Program-made: the position numbers and the translations under genes
Origin: Nocardioidaceae bacterium
Lineage (GTDB): Bacteria > Actinomycetota > Actinomycetes > Propionibacteriales > Nocardioidaceae
Direction: 5' to 3'
DNA: 64,000 nucleotides
Assembly (NCBI GenBank): GCA_030447865.1
Contig: JAUJOD010000001.1
Location: 1,326,159 to 1,390,158 of the forward strand
The notes under the pieces: model-generated
What the model was told of the DNA's origin: nothing
What the model saw: only the letters and a program-made list of their open reading frames with translations
Databases searched by the model: none
In this document: in pieces, positions 49,031-56,121 of the stretch
Layout: every line of letters begins with the position of its first letter
Position numbering within the stretch: position 1 is the stretch's first letter

Positions 49031-50350
49031 TCAGGCGGGAGAGGCGAAGCCGGGGAGGGACTCCTCGAGAATCGCGGCGAACGGCGCGTCGGCTCCGAGC
49101 TGGGAGAGCACGCCGATCCCGCCCAGCCACACCCGGTGGATGAGCAGGAACTCCGGTGGCAGGTTGACCTTCAGCATGGTGGTGTATCCAGGCTCCCGCG
49201 GGTCGTTGATGCGCGCGAACTGGGTGCGCATCCAGCTGCGAGAGAACTGAAACCGCTCATGCATTGCGGGTTCGATGAACGGTGAGAGGTAGTCGCGCAG
49301 CTCGTCGGCAGAGACGTCGATCGAGTCCTTGATGAAGCCCTGCTCGCGTAGTCCCGCGACGACCCGTTCGTAGTCGTCGGCGACGGCGTACGTCATCAGC
49401 GTGCCGATGATGCTGGGCAACCCCTCGGGGAGGCGCGCCACCGCGCCGTAGTCGACCACACCCACCCGACCGTCGGGAAGGATGCGGAAGTTACCCGGAT
49501 GCGGGTCGGCGTGGAGCAGGCCAGCGCGGGCCGGGCCGGAGAACAGGAACCGCACGTACACCTCGCCGTAGTGGTTGCGGTCTTCCTGGGTGCCGTCGGC
49601 GATCAGGCGTGCCAGCGAGCGGTCGGACTCCAGCCACTGGGAGACCAGCACGGTGTCGGTGTGCGCCACCACCGCTGGGACGACGATGTCGGGGTCGCCC
49701 TCGAACGCCATCGCGAATCGTGACTGCGCAGCTGCCTCAAGTGAGTAGTCGAGCTCCTCGGCAACCCGTGCCTGCAGCTCGGCGACGAGGGGCTTGATGT
49801 CGAGACCGGGGATCCAGCCGGCGAACAGCCGGGCGGCCCGACCGATCTGCTTCAGGTCGCTGGTGAGCGCCTCGCCGGCGCCCGGATATTGGACCTTGAC
49901 GGCGACCTCGCGGCCGTCGTGCCACACCCCCCGGTGCACCTGCCCGATGGAGGCGGCTGCGGCGGGGTCGTCACCGAACTCGCTGAAGTTGTCTCGCCAG
50001 GAGGTACCGAACTCGCGTGCCATGACTTGGTGGACCATCGATGCCGGCATGGGAGGTGCAGCGTCCTGGAGTTTCGTCAGCGTCGCCCGGTACGGCGCCA
50101 CGACCGACTCCGGCAAGGCGGACTCGAAGATCGACAAGGCCTGACCGAACTTCATCGCCCCGCCCTTGAGCTCCCCGAGGACCCTGAACAGCTGCTCTGC
50201 GGTGCGCTGCTGGACCTCGACCGCAACCGCCTCTGCTGGCGCCCCGCCGATGCGCTTGCCCAAGCCGACGGTGGCCCTGCCGGCAAACCCGAGCGGCAGC
50301 GCCGCCAGGCGGGCGGTGCGGGCGGCAGCCTTGCGAGGAAGCTCGGTCAT
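49031..50350 (-). CDS. ABC1/UbiB-family atypical kinase
   Basis: 439 residues with the ABC1 signatures: KGGAMKFGQALSIFESALP (KxGQ motif), AAAASIGQVHRGVW (A-rich loop), VAVKVQYPG (Lys), VAEELDYSLEA, LLHADPHPGNFRILPDG (catalytic) and VVDYGAVARLPEG. UbiB-type proteins are ATPases/kinases linked to isoprenoid quinone synthesis; in actinobacteria menaquinone is the likely context, but this is inferred. Start at ATG 50350, overlapping the stop of the ThiF-like gene by 4 bases. M. tuberculosis has the same gene beside whiB7 (Rv3197). Confidence 0.9.
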   Translation of the reverse strand: MTELPRKAAARTARLAALPLGFAGRATVGLGKRIGGAPAEAVAVEVQQRTAEQLFRVLGELKGGAMKFGQALSIFESALPESVVAPYRATLTKLQDAAPPMPASMVHQVMAREFGTSWRDNFSEFGDDPAAAASIGQVHRGVWHDGREVAVKVQYPGAGEALTSDLKQIGRAARLFAGWIPGLDIKPLVAELQARVAEELDYSLEAAAQSRFAMAFEGDPDIVVPAVVAHTDTVLVSQWLESDRSLARLIADGTQEDRNHYGEVYVRFLFSGPARAGLLHADPHPGNFRILPDGRVGVVDYGAVARLPEGLPSIIGTLMTYAVADDYERVVAGLREQGFIKDSIDVSADELRDYLSPFIEPAMHERFQFSRSWMRTQFARINDPREPGYTTMLKVNLPPEFLLIHRVWLGGIGVLSQLGADAPFAAILEESLPGFASPA

Positions 50351-51339
50351 GCTCCCATTGTGTCGTGCCACACCGTCCAACCGCAGCCACAGCGCGGATG
50401 CATGTCAAAGGTCTGCGCGCTCACCACGCCGAAGCCCTGTGGTATCTCGATCACACAGTTCCACGTCTGTGGTCGCAGCCCGCTCGCCCACACCGCCACC
50501 TCCTGCGCTGCCCACGCGCCCAGCAGGCTGGCGAGCAAGGGGTCGCAGGCGGGGGCGGCGGGCCGGTGAGCGGCCGCGGACTGGAGCAGGGTCGGCCAGG
50601 CCGGGTCAAGGTCTGCTCGGGCCAGGTCAGCGCACCGCAGGCATACGCTGCCGCCTGGTACGACGAACGGCCCGATCACGCCGACGACCTCACGGGTGAA
50701 CACCCACAGATGGGCGCCGGCGTCTTCGCGCATCACCTGGTCGGCGAGGTCGCGGCTCGGCTCGCAGTCACTGGCCAGCACAACCAGGTCGGCGCCGCCG
50801 TGCGAAGCGTCGGCTACACCGGCCAGGCCCAGCAGGGCGCGCGCGGCGTCGGCGACCTGGCCGGTGCCGCGAACGTGCACCCGGCGTTGCTGGCGGCGGC
50901 GGCTGAGATCGGCGGCGCTCCGCTCCGGCCCCGCTAGCAGCCACAACGACGCCCAGGCGCCTTCGCTGTCGGCGCTGCGCCAGGCCGTCGACTGTTCGAC
51001 CAGGGCGCCGCAGTCGATGAGCACCTCGAGCGCTGAGAGTGCGTCGGCACGACTGACGCCAGACTCGACGGCGGCCAGCACGACGCCTGGGCAGTCGCGA
51101 AACCCGTCAACCGCTGCCAGTACCGCAGTCAGCGCCGGCGTCTCGCGCAAGGTACAGACCCCTGGCCAGTCCAGGCCGAGCTGAAGGGTGTTGATGTCTC
51201 GCCGCAGGATCTGCAGACCGGGGCGCAGGATGGGTCGCACGTGCGGTGGAGCCTCGTTTCGTGAGATGGACTCCCAACAGCGTGCCAAATCTGCCCGGCC
51301 GACGCGGCGGTCATCCACAGGGCGGGCGGGTGTCTTCAT
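50347..51339 (-). CDS. ThiF-like/cyclodehydratase-type E1 fold protein (TOMM leader-binding-like)
   Basis: 330 residues. The N-terminal half (HVRPILRPGLQILRRDINT, LQLGL) is a peptide-binding winged-helix type region, followed by a Rossmann-like core with LWVFTREVVGVIGPFVVPGG and Cys pairs (SVCLRCADL; HPRCGCGW) that could bind structural zinc. This is the pattern annotated as 'TOMM precursor leader peptide-binding protein' in actinobacteria. No precursor peptide or YcaO gene is next to it, so a RiPP role is unsupported. Coupled to ABC1 by an ATGA overlap, which suggests a joint function. Confidence 0.7.
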   Translation of the reverse strand: MKTPARPVDDRRVGRADLARCWESISRNEAPPHVRPILRPGLQILRRDINTLQLGLDWPGVCTLRETPALTAVLAAVDGFRDCPGVVLAAVESGVSRADALSALEVLIDCGALVEQSTAWRSADSEGAWASLWLLAGPERSAADLSRRRQQRRVHVRGTGQVADAARALLGLAGVADASHGGADLVVLASDCEPSRDLADQVMREDAGAHLWVFTREVVGVIGPFVVPGGSVCLRCADLARADLDPAWPTLLQSAAAHRPAAPACDPLLASLLGAWAAQEVAVWASGLRPQTWNCVIEIPQGFGVVSAQTFDMHPRCGCGWTVWHDTMGA

Positions 51340-51411
51340 GGTCAGGAGATGCCGCGAGGCAGGACCGAACGAGTCGATCCTGCCTCGAGGAAGAGTTGCG
51401 AGTGGTGGAGT

Positions 51412-51570
51412 TCAGGCCTTGCCCAAAATCCGGTTCAGGTTAGTGCCGCACTCAGGACAGGTGGCCTTGGCCATCCGCGTGCCCTTGTCGTTGACGCGCA
51501 CTTCGCCACTTGCCTCGCGCTTGGCCTTGCACTTCACGCAGTAGAACTCACCGCTCCAGGTCTCCGCCAT
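51412..51570 (-). CDS. DUF5679-like small zinc-ribbon protein
   Basis: 52 residues: GEFYCVKCKAKREASGEVRV, then KATCPECGTNLNRILGK. Two CxxC pairs make a rubredoxin-like zinc ribbon, the DUF5679 family, whose function is unknown. AAGGAGG lies 5 nt upstream of the ATG. An upstream in-frame region encodes only a poly-Thr tract from (AAC)n/(GAC)n triplets and is leader. The ThiF-like gene is divergently unrelated but close, on the same strand. Confidence 0.85.
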   Translation of the reverse strand: MAETWSGEFYCVKCKAKREASGEVRVNDKGTRMAKATCPECGTNLNRILGKA

Positions 51571-52167
51571 GACGGCCTCCTTCGTCCTTGTTGTTGTTGT
51601 TGTCGTCGTCATTGAGGCGATCCGGTGGCACCGAACCGCGTGGTTGCGGTCGTGGCGGCGAGTGTCGCAGTTGGCCTTCGCCGACGAGGCACGAGCGCTG
51701 CCTCGCGTCACCCTATTGCAGCCGACATCGATCTTCCTATGAGACGGGCCGAGAAATCCTTCGAGAAATCCGCTCGGGTCGGGCCGGGCCGCGTCGAACG
51801 GCGACGACGGAGGAGCCCACCGGGGAAAGTGTCCCGATTTTCTTTCATCCACAAGCGGTGGACGATAGAGCAGCAGGTCACACCGGACAAAGCACGCAGA
51901 GTGACTCTCCCACCGCACACCAGCTCCGCCGCTTCTCCACAAGATGTCCACATGTGCACAGTGCTACCCACAGCAACATCCACAGTCTCATCCACAGAGG
52001 TGGATGGTGCGCCGTTGACGCGGTTCATCCGCGGGCTCTAGCGTCGGTCATATCGATGAGGTCCCCGGGATAACGGAGACGTTCGCAAGGGGAAGGCGAA
52101 CGGCGTCCGCGCCCCGGGGGCCTTGTTGGTTTCTCGTGCGCGCGGTGCCGCCACTACCTGCGCGTCG
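51571..52167. other. Non-coding stretch of ~600 bp with DnaA-box-like cluster
   Basis: I see no coding gene between the DUF5679 start and the metalloprotease stop. The stretch is less GC-rich in its middle, begins with a (GTT)n(GTC)n triplet run at 51590-51610 and contains the DnaA-box-like cluster described separately. Confidence 0.6.
51845..51996 (+). promoter_or_regulatory. Cluster of DnaA-box-like 9-mers
   Basis: Same-strand 9-mers ending in CCACA: TCATCCACA (51845-51853), TTCTCCACA (51933-51941), ATGTCCACA (51944-51952), CTACCCACA (51964-51972), ACATCCACA (51976-51984) and TCATCCACA (51988-51996), plus ATGTGCACA at 51952. They resemble the actinobacterial DnaA box TTGTCCACA with one or two changes each. 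Five lie within 64 bases. No dnaA, dnaN or gyrB is nearby, so a titration or regulatory site is likelier than the origin. Confidence 0.5.
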
Positions 52168-53610
52168 CTAGCTGCCAAGCCGGTCGTCGTCAGGAGCTTC
52201 GGGGTCGTCGTCGGCGGGCGCCGCCGATGGGTCGCCGTCAGCGAGATTGGGGTCGTCGTCGGCGGGCGTCGTCGATGGGTCGCCGTCAGCAACGGGGTCG
52301 GCGTCGGCAGGAGGCTCCAGCAGCGCAGCCAGCGCGGCGTCGAACTCCGGTGATTCGATGTCGAGCGCGTCCGCCTCCTTGGTGCGCTCGGCGAAGGCCA
52401 GCGGGTCGTCGAGGTCGGCGGCGGTGGGCAGCAGGTGCGGGTGCGCCCAGACGGCGTCGCGGGCAGCCGCGCCCTCGGCAGCGCGCAACGCCCCCCACAG
52501 CGCCGACGCGTCACGGAGCCGGCGCGGCCGCAGCTCGAGGCCGACGAGAGCAGCGAAGGTGGCCTCCGCGGGTCCGCCCGACGCGCGCCTGCGACGTACC
52601 GCCTCCCGCAGCGCGGGAGCGGCAGGCATCACCGTGTCGGCGGCTTGCCCCACTACCTCGTCGACCCAGCCCTCCACCAGAGCCAGCGTCGTCTCCAGGC
52701 GGGTCAGCGCCGCCTGCTGCGCGGGGCTGGGCTCGATGTCGAAGAGGCCGCCTGACAACGCATCTTGGACGGACTCAAGCTGGGTCAGGTCGAGGCTCAG
52801 CATGCTGCTCTCGATCTTCGAGGTGTCGATCGTGATCCCCCGGCCGTAGTCCTCGATCGCGGAGAACAAGTGGTCACGCAACCAGGGCGCGTGGGCGTAG
52901 AGGCGCTGATGCGCGCACTCGCGCAAGACCAGGTAGAGGAGCGCGTCGGAGTCTGCGACGTCGAGACCGCTCCCGAACTCCGTCGCGTTGGTGAGGACGA
53001 TCGCGGGGGTGCCCTTGGTGCCGACCGGCACACCGATGTCGGTCGCCGAGACGACCTCGCGCGAAAGCGCGCCAACAGCCTGTCCCAGCTGGGCGCTGAA
53101 GATCGCGCTGCCCACTTGGCTGAACATGCCGATCATGGGACCGGCCATAGCCTGCGCCTCCGCCGGTAGCGCCTTGCCCATCGCGGCCACCACACTCTCG
53201 GCGATGGGCCCGACCAACCGCTGCCACACCGGCATACTCGCCTCGACCCACTCGGCACGACTCCAGACGGCGACGCTGGTTGCCGTCGCCGGGAACTCGG
53301 TGACACCGTCGAGCCAGTGTTCGGCCACCCGGGCGGCGTCGTTGACCCTGGCTCGGTCGCCAGCGTCGGGGGAGCGGTCGGTGGACTGGGCTACCACTGA
53401 GCGGGCCAGGTCCCGGGAGAACTCCCAGTTGACCGCCCCGGAGTGGGCAGCGAACATCCGTTGCAGCTGACCGAACCTGGCCTGCAGGCCAGACATGTCG
53501 CCGCCGGCGAGGCTGCCGAAGAGCTGCTCGAACGGCGTACCCGCGAAGGGGTTCCGCGACCGTGGATCGTCGCTGTCGTCGGGCGGGTTGCCGCCTGGAA
53601 GGTCTGCCAT
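52168..53610 (-). CDS. Zinc-dependent metalloprotease (DUF2342 type)
   Basis: 480 residues. Features: NPFAGTPFEQLFGSL near the N-terminus, WEFSRDLARSVVAQ, VGPIAESVVAAMGKALP and a metal-binding helix with YLVLRECAHQRLYAHAPWL followed by SAIEDYGRGITID. These mark the actinobacterial DUF2342/zinc-dependent protease family (Rv3195-like) of unproven substrate. The usual motif is close to E-x-A-H-x-R-L-x-x-H; here the residue after Glu is Cys. The C-terminal ~40 residues are acidic with a repeated GDPS-TPADDDP unit. Start ATG 53610; upstream frame is shadow of moaE. Confidence 0.8.
   Translation of the reverse strand: MADLPGGNPPDDSDDPRSRNPFAGTPFEQLFGSLAGGDMSGLQARFGQLQRMFAAHSGAVNWEFSRDLARSVVAQSTDRSPDAGDRARVNDAARVAEHWLDGVTEFPATATSVAVWSRAEWVEASMPVWQRLVGPIAESVVAAMGKALPAEAQAMAGPMIGMFSQVGSAIFSAQLGQAVGALSREVVSATDIGVPVGTKGTPAIVLTNATEFGSGLDVADSDALLYLVLRECAHQRLYAHAPWLRDHLFSAIEDYGRGITIDTSKIESSMLSLDLTQLESVQDALSGGLFDIEPSPAQQAALTRLETTLALVEGWVDEVVGQAADTVMPAAPALREAVRRRRASGGPAEATFAALVGLELRPRRLRDASALWGALRAAEGAAARDAVWAHPHLLPTAADLDDPLAFAERTKEADALDIESPEFDAALAALLEPPADADPVADGDPSTTPADDDPNLADGDPSAAPADDDPEAPDDDRLGS
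52180..52320. repeat. Short tandem repeat in the metalloprotease C-terminus
   Basis: A roughly 57-bp unit (GGGGTCGTCGTCGGCGGGCG, then YCGYCGATGGGTCGCCGTCAGC) occurs twice (about 52200-52300) and encodes the acidic GDPS-x-x-PADDDP repeat at the protein's C-terminus. Confidence 0.7.
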
Positions 53611-53664
53611 GCCTTCCAACGTACTCGCCAGCAGCCGGCGACCGTGGCCGGCGCCGTTACAGTG

Positions 53665-54096
53665 ATGCAGGTGAGCGACGTCGTCCGACTGGTGGCGATC
53701 CGAGAGACGCCGCTCGACATCGCCGAGGTATACGCCGCCGTGACCGACGAGGCTGCCGGCGGCATCGCGGTGTTCGTCGGCACGGTCCGCGACCATGACC
53801 GGGACCGGCCGGTCCGGGGGCTGGGCTACACCGCGCACCCGAACGCCGAGCCGGAGTTGAGAGCGGTTGTCGACGAGGTCGTCGAGCAGCACCCGGTGAC
53901 CGCTGTTGCGGTGCTGCACCGGGTGGGGGAGCTGGGGCTCGGCGACGTCGCCGTGACGGTGGCGGTGGCGTGCGCCCACCGCGACGATGCCTTCGCCGCC
54001 TGTCGACAGCTGATCGACGAGCTCAAGGCCCGCGTGCCGATCTGGAAGCACCAGGTGTTCGCTGACGGTGGGGAGGAATGGGTCGGTACGCCGTAG
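53665..54096 (+). CDS. moaE: Molybdopterin synthase catalytic subunit
   Basis: About 143 residues: VAIRETPLDIAEVYAAVTDE, GGIAVFVGTVRDHDRDRPVR, AVAVLHRVGELGLGDVAVTV and VPIWKHQVFADGGEEW match MoaE over its length, the last holding the conserved Lys (K-H/K). It inserts sulfur from the MoaD thiocarboxylate into cyclic pyranopterin. MoeZ is encoded earlier in the window, so both activation and synthesis steps are present; moaD is not seen. TACAGT at 53658 is 7 nt from GTG 53671, an alternative leaderless start. Confidence 0.88.
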   Translation: MQVSDVVRLVAIRETPLDIAEVYAAVTDEAAGGIAVFVGTVRDHDRDRPVRGLGYTAHPNAEPELRAVVDEVVEQHPVTAVAVLHRVGELGLGDVAVTVAVACAHRDDAFAACRQLIDELKARVPIWKHQVFADGGEEWVGTP

Positions 54097-54165
54097 CGGC
54101 GTGCTGCCCGCTGCCGCCCGTCCGGCGCCGTACGCTGGGAAAAGGCCAAGGCTGCGGAGGACCAG

Positions 54166-54426
54166 ATGCAGGTGTTGTGGTGGTTGGTGCCACCGCTGGC
54201 GGCAACGGTGGCCGCCATGCTGTGGGCGGGCTGGGTAGGTCGGGAGCGCGACGACGCGCGCCGCGAGGACGCCGACGCAGCGCTAGCCCGCATGGCGCAG
54301 GCCCTGAGCCGTCCGCAGGTCCGTGGGGGGTCAGCGCTCACGCAGGCTCCGACCGAGCCGACACACGGCGTCGCCGTACGCCGCGAAGCTCGTCGCCCTA
54401 CGTCCGCCGAGGCGTCACCGCGGTGA
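54166..54426 (+). CDS. Small single-pass membrane protein
   Basis: 86 residues: one N-terminal helix (VLWWLVPPLAATVAAMLWAG) followed by a charged cytoplasmic tail (RERDDARREDADAALARMAQ). GGAGG lies 5 nt before the ATG. I recognise no named family; short proteins of this shape lie in the same place between moaE and the PDZ-Lon gene in other actinobacteria. Confidence 0.6.
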   Translation: MQVLWWLVPPLAATVAAMLWAGWVGRERDDARREDADAALARMAQALSRPQVRGGSALTQAPTEPTHGVAVRREARRPTSAEASPR

Positions 54427-54439
54427 CATCATCGACCGC

Positions 54440-55492
54440 ATGAGTCGCAGGACCACATCGCTGACAGTGGCGGGAGTGCTGCTGGTGGCGCTGGTGACGG
54501 TTGCGTTCAGCGTCCCGATGCCGTACGTCGTGCTGTCACCCGGCGTGACCGAGAACACGCTGGGCTCCTACGAGGGCAAGCCCGTCGTCACGATCCGCGG
54601 CCACCGGACCTACCCCACCTCGGGCCATCTTGACCTCACGACCGTCTCAGTCACCTCTCCGGATTACGAGCCACGACTGCCGCAGATCCTGCAGGCCTGG
54701 TGGTCACCGCGTCAGATCGTGCTGCCCCGAGAGGTCATCTATCCGGCGGAGCAGACGCCGACAGAGGTCAGGGAGGAGAACGCGCAGCAGATGATCGACT
54801 CGCAGACCACCGCCATCGTCGTCGGGCTTGCCGAGGCCGGGATCGACGCCCTCAGCGTCGAGATCACGGGCGTCGTCGAGGGCGCGCCCGCCGAGGGTGT
54901 GCTGCGGGAGGGCGACGAGATCGCGTCCGTCGACGGCACTCCGGTCGAGAGCACTGGCGATGCGGTGGAGGCCATCTCCGGGCGAGCGCCGGGCGACAGC
55001 GTCACCTTGGGCATCGTCCGGAATGGGCAGCCACGAGACGTCAGGCTGACCACTGAAGCTGCGCCGGACGACCCGGAGGCGGCGAGGGTAGGGATCGAAC
55101 TGGGCGACAATGTCGACCTCCCGTTCGACGTTGACATCGAGCTGGGCCAAGAAATCGGCGGGCCGAGCGCCGGACTCATGTTCTCGCTGGCGGTCTACGA
55201 CATGCTCACGCCGGGGCCGCTGACCGGTGGGCGGTTCGTCGCCGGCACCGGCACCATTGACCTGTCCGGCAACGTCGGCCTGATCGGGGGAGTCCAGCAG
55301 AAGATCGCCGGGGCGTACGAGAACGGCGCGACAGTGTTCCTCGTGCCGGACGGCGACTGCGCCGAGGCGGCACAGTCAGACCTGGCCGACGACGTGGAAT
55401 TAGTCAGGGTCTCGACCATCGACGACGCGGTCGAGGCGCTCCAGGCGCTGAACGCCGGCGACGAGTCCACCATCCCGCGGTGCGCTGGGTGA
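54440..55492 (+). CDS. Membrane-anchored PDZ-Lon protease (YlbL-like)
   Basis: 350 residues: N-terminal transmembrane helix (TVAGVLLVALVTVAFSVPMPYVVLSPG), a beta-rich region, a PDZ domain (EGAPAEGVLREGDEIASVDG) and a Lon-type proteolytic domain with the Ser243/Lys288 dyad (GGPSAGLMFSLA; GVQQKIAGAYENG). It matches Rv3194c. The role in actinobacteria is unproven; in Bacillus subtilis YlbL degrades a cell-division checkpoint protein. CATCAT precedes the ATG by 7 nt. Confidence 0.9.
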   Translation: MSRRTTSLTVAGVLLVALVTVAFSVPMPYVVLSPGVTENTLGSYEGKPVVTIRGHRTYPTSGHLDLTTVSVTSPDYEPRLPQILQAWWSPRQIVLPREVIYPAEQTPTEVREENAQQMIDSQTTAIVVGLAEAGIDALSVEITGVVEGAPAEGVLREGDEIASVDGTPVESTGDAVEAISGRAPGDSVTLGIVRNGQPRDVRLTTEAAPDDPEAARVGIELGDNVDLPFDVDIELGQEIGGPSAGLMFSLAVYDMLTPGPLTGGRFVAGTGTIDLSGNVGLIGGVQQKIAGAYENGATVFLVPDGDCAEAAQSDLADDVELVRVSTIDDAVEALQALNAGDESTIPRCAG

Positions 55493-55529
55493 CGCCGGTG
55501 ACCGACGGCCCTTCCTCGGCGGGCGCGGC

Positions 55530-56063
55530 GTGAGCGGCGGTGACTCCTCCGCAGCAGCGCTTCAAGCCGCGGTGGTCGAGGTCGAAGCGCACGCCAGCGA
55601 GAGTGGCTGGGACCAGCCGGCCCGGTTGTTCGCGCTGGTGCGCACCGCCGAGCTGGCAGCGGCAGAGCCGGAGCTCGCGGTGGAGCTTGGCATCCACGAC
55701 AACACCGCCCATCTGCTTACCCCGGTGGAGCAGGAGCTCGACCAGCACGACGAGCCGCTGGAGCAGCTGCTGGCGCGCATCACCTGGCCGGAGGCGGTTG
55801 AGGGTGCGTTGGCCGTGGTGGAGCGGATCGTGCTCCCGCCGGAGGTGGAGGGGCAGGTGCCCAACGACCCAGGCGAGGCGTCGGCGTTCGCCGCGGGCCA
55901 CGCCCAGCACGAGGACGTCCGTATTGCTGCTGGCGTGCTGCGCACCGGTGAGAGCCACTGCGTGCTGCGACTCCGGTCCCACGACGATGACGATCAGTTG
56001 ATGCACGGTCGTGACCTGGTGCCCGGCCTGGTTTTGGCGCTGCGTGAGACGCTTGAGACGTAA
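55530..56063 (+). CDS. PPA1309-family protein
   Basis: 177 residues: GWDQPARLFALVRTAELAAA, IHDNTAHLLTPVEQ, ITWPEAVEGALAVVERIVLP and ESHCVLRLRSHDDDDQLMHG match the actinobacterial PPA1309 family, whose function is unknown. It always accompanies the UPF0182 and PDZ-Lon genes in the genomes I recall, which argues for a shared envelope-linked process. The GTG start lies 38 bases after the protease stop. Confidence 0.85.
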   Translation: MSGGDSSAAALQAAVVEVEAHASESGWDQPARLFALVRTAELAAAEPELAVELGIHDNTAHLLTPVEQELDQHDEPLEQLLARITWPEAVEGALAVVERIVLPPEVEGQVPNDPGEASAFAAGHAQHEDVRIAAGVLRTGESHCVLRLRSHDDDDQLMHGRDLVPGLVLALRETLET

Positions 56064-56121
56064 CGGCCGAACGACAGGGCGGGACGTGCTGCACCGGCCG
56101 CCGATGCGCTGAAGGAGTCAG

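Noticed and set aside
51845..51996. Replication origin
   Set aside because: DnaA-box-like words are present, but dnaA, dnaN, gyrB, rpmH and an AT-rich unwinding element are absent.
53611..54051. N-terminal extension of the metalloprotease gene
   Set aside because: The frame is open upstream to 54051 but covers moaE antisense; the ATG at 53610 gives the family's usual N-terminus.
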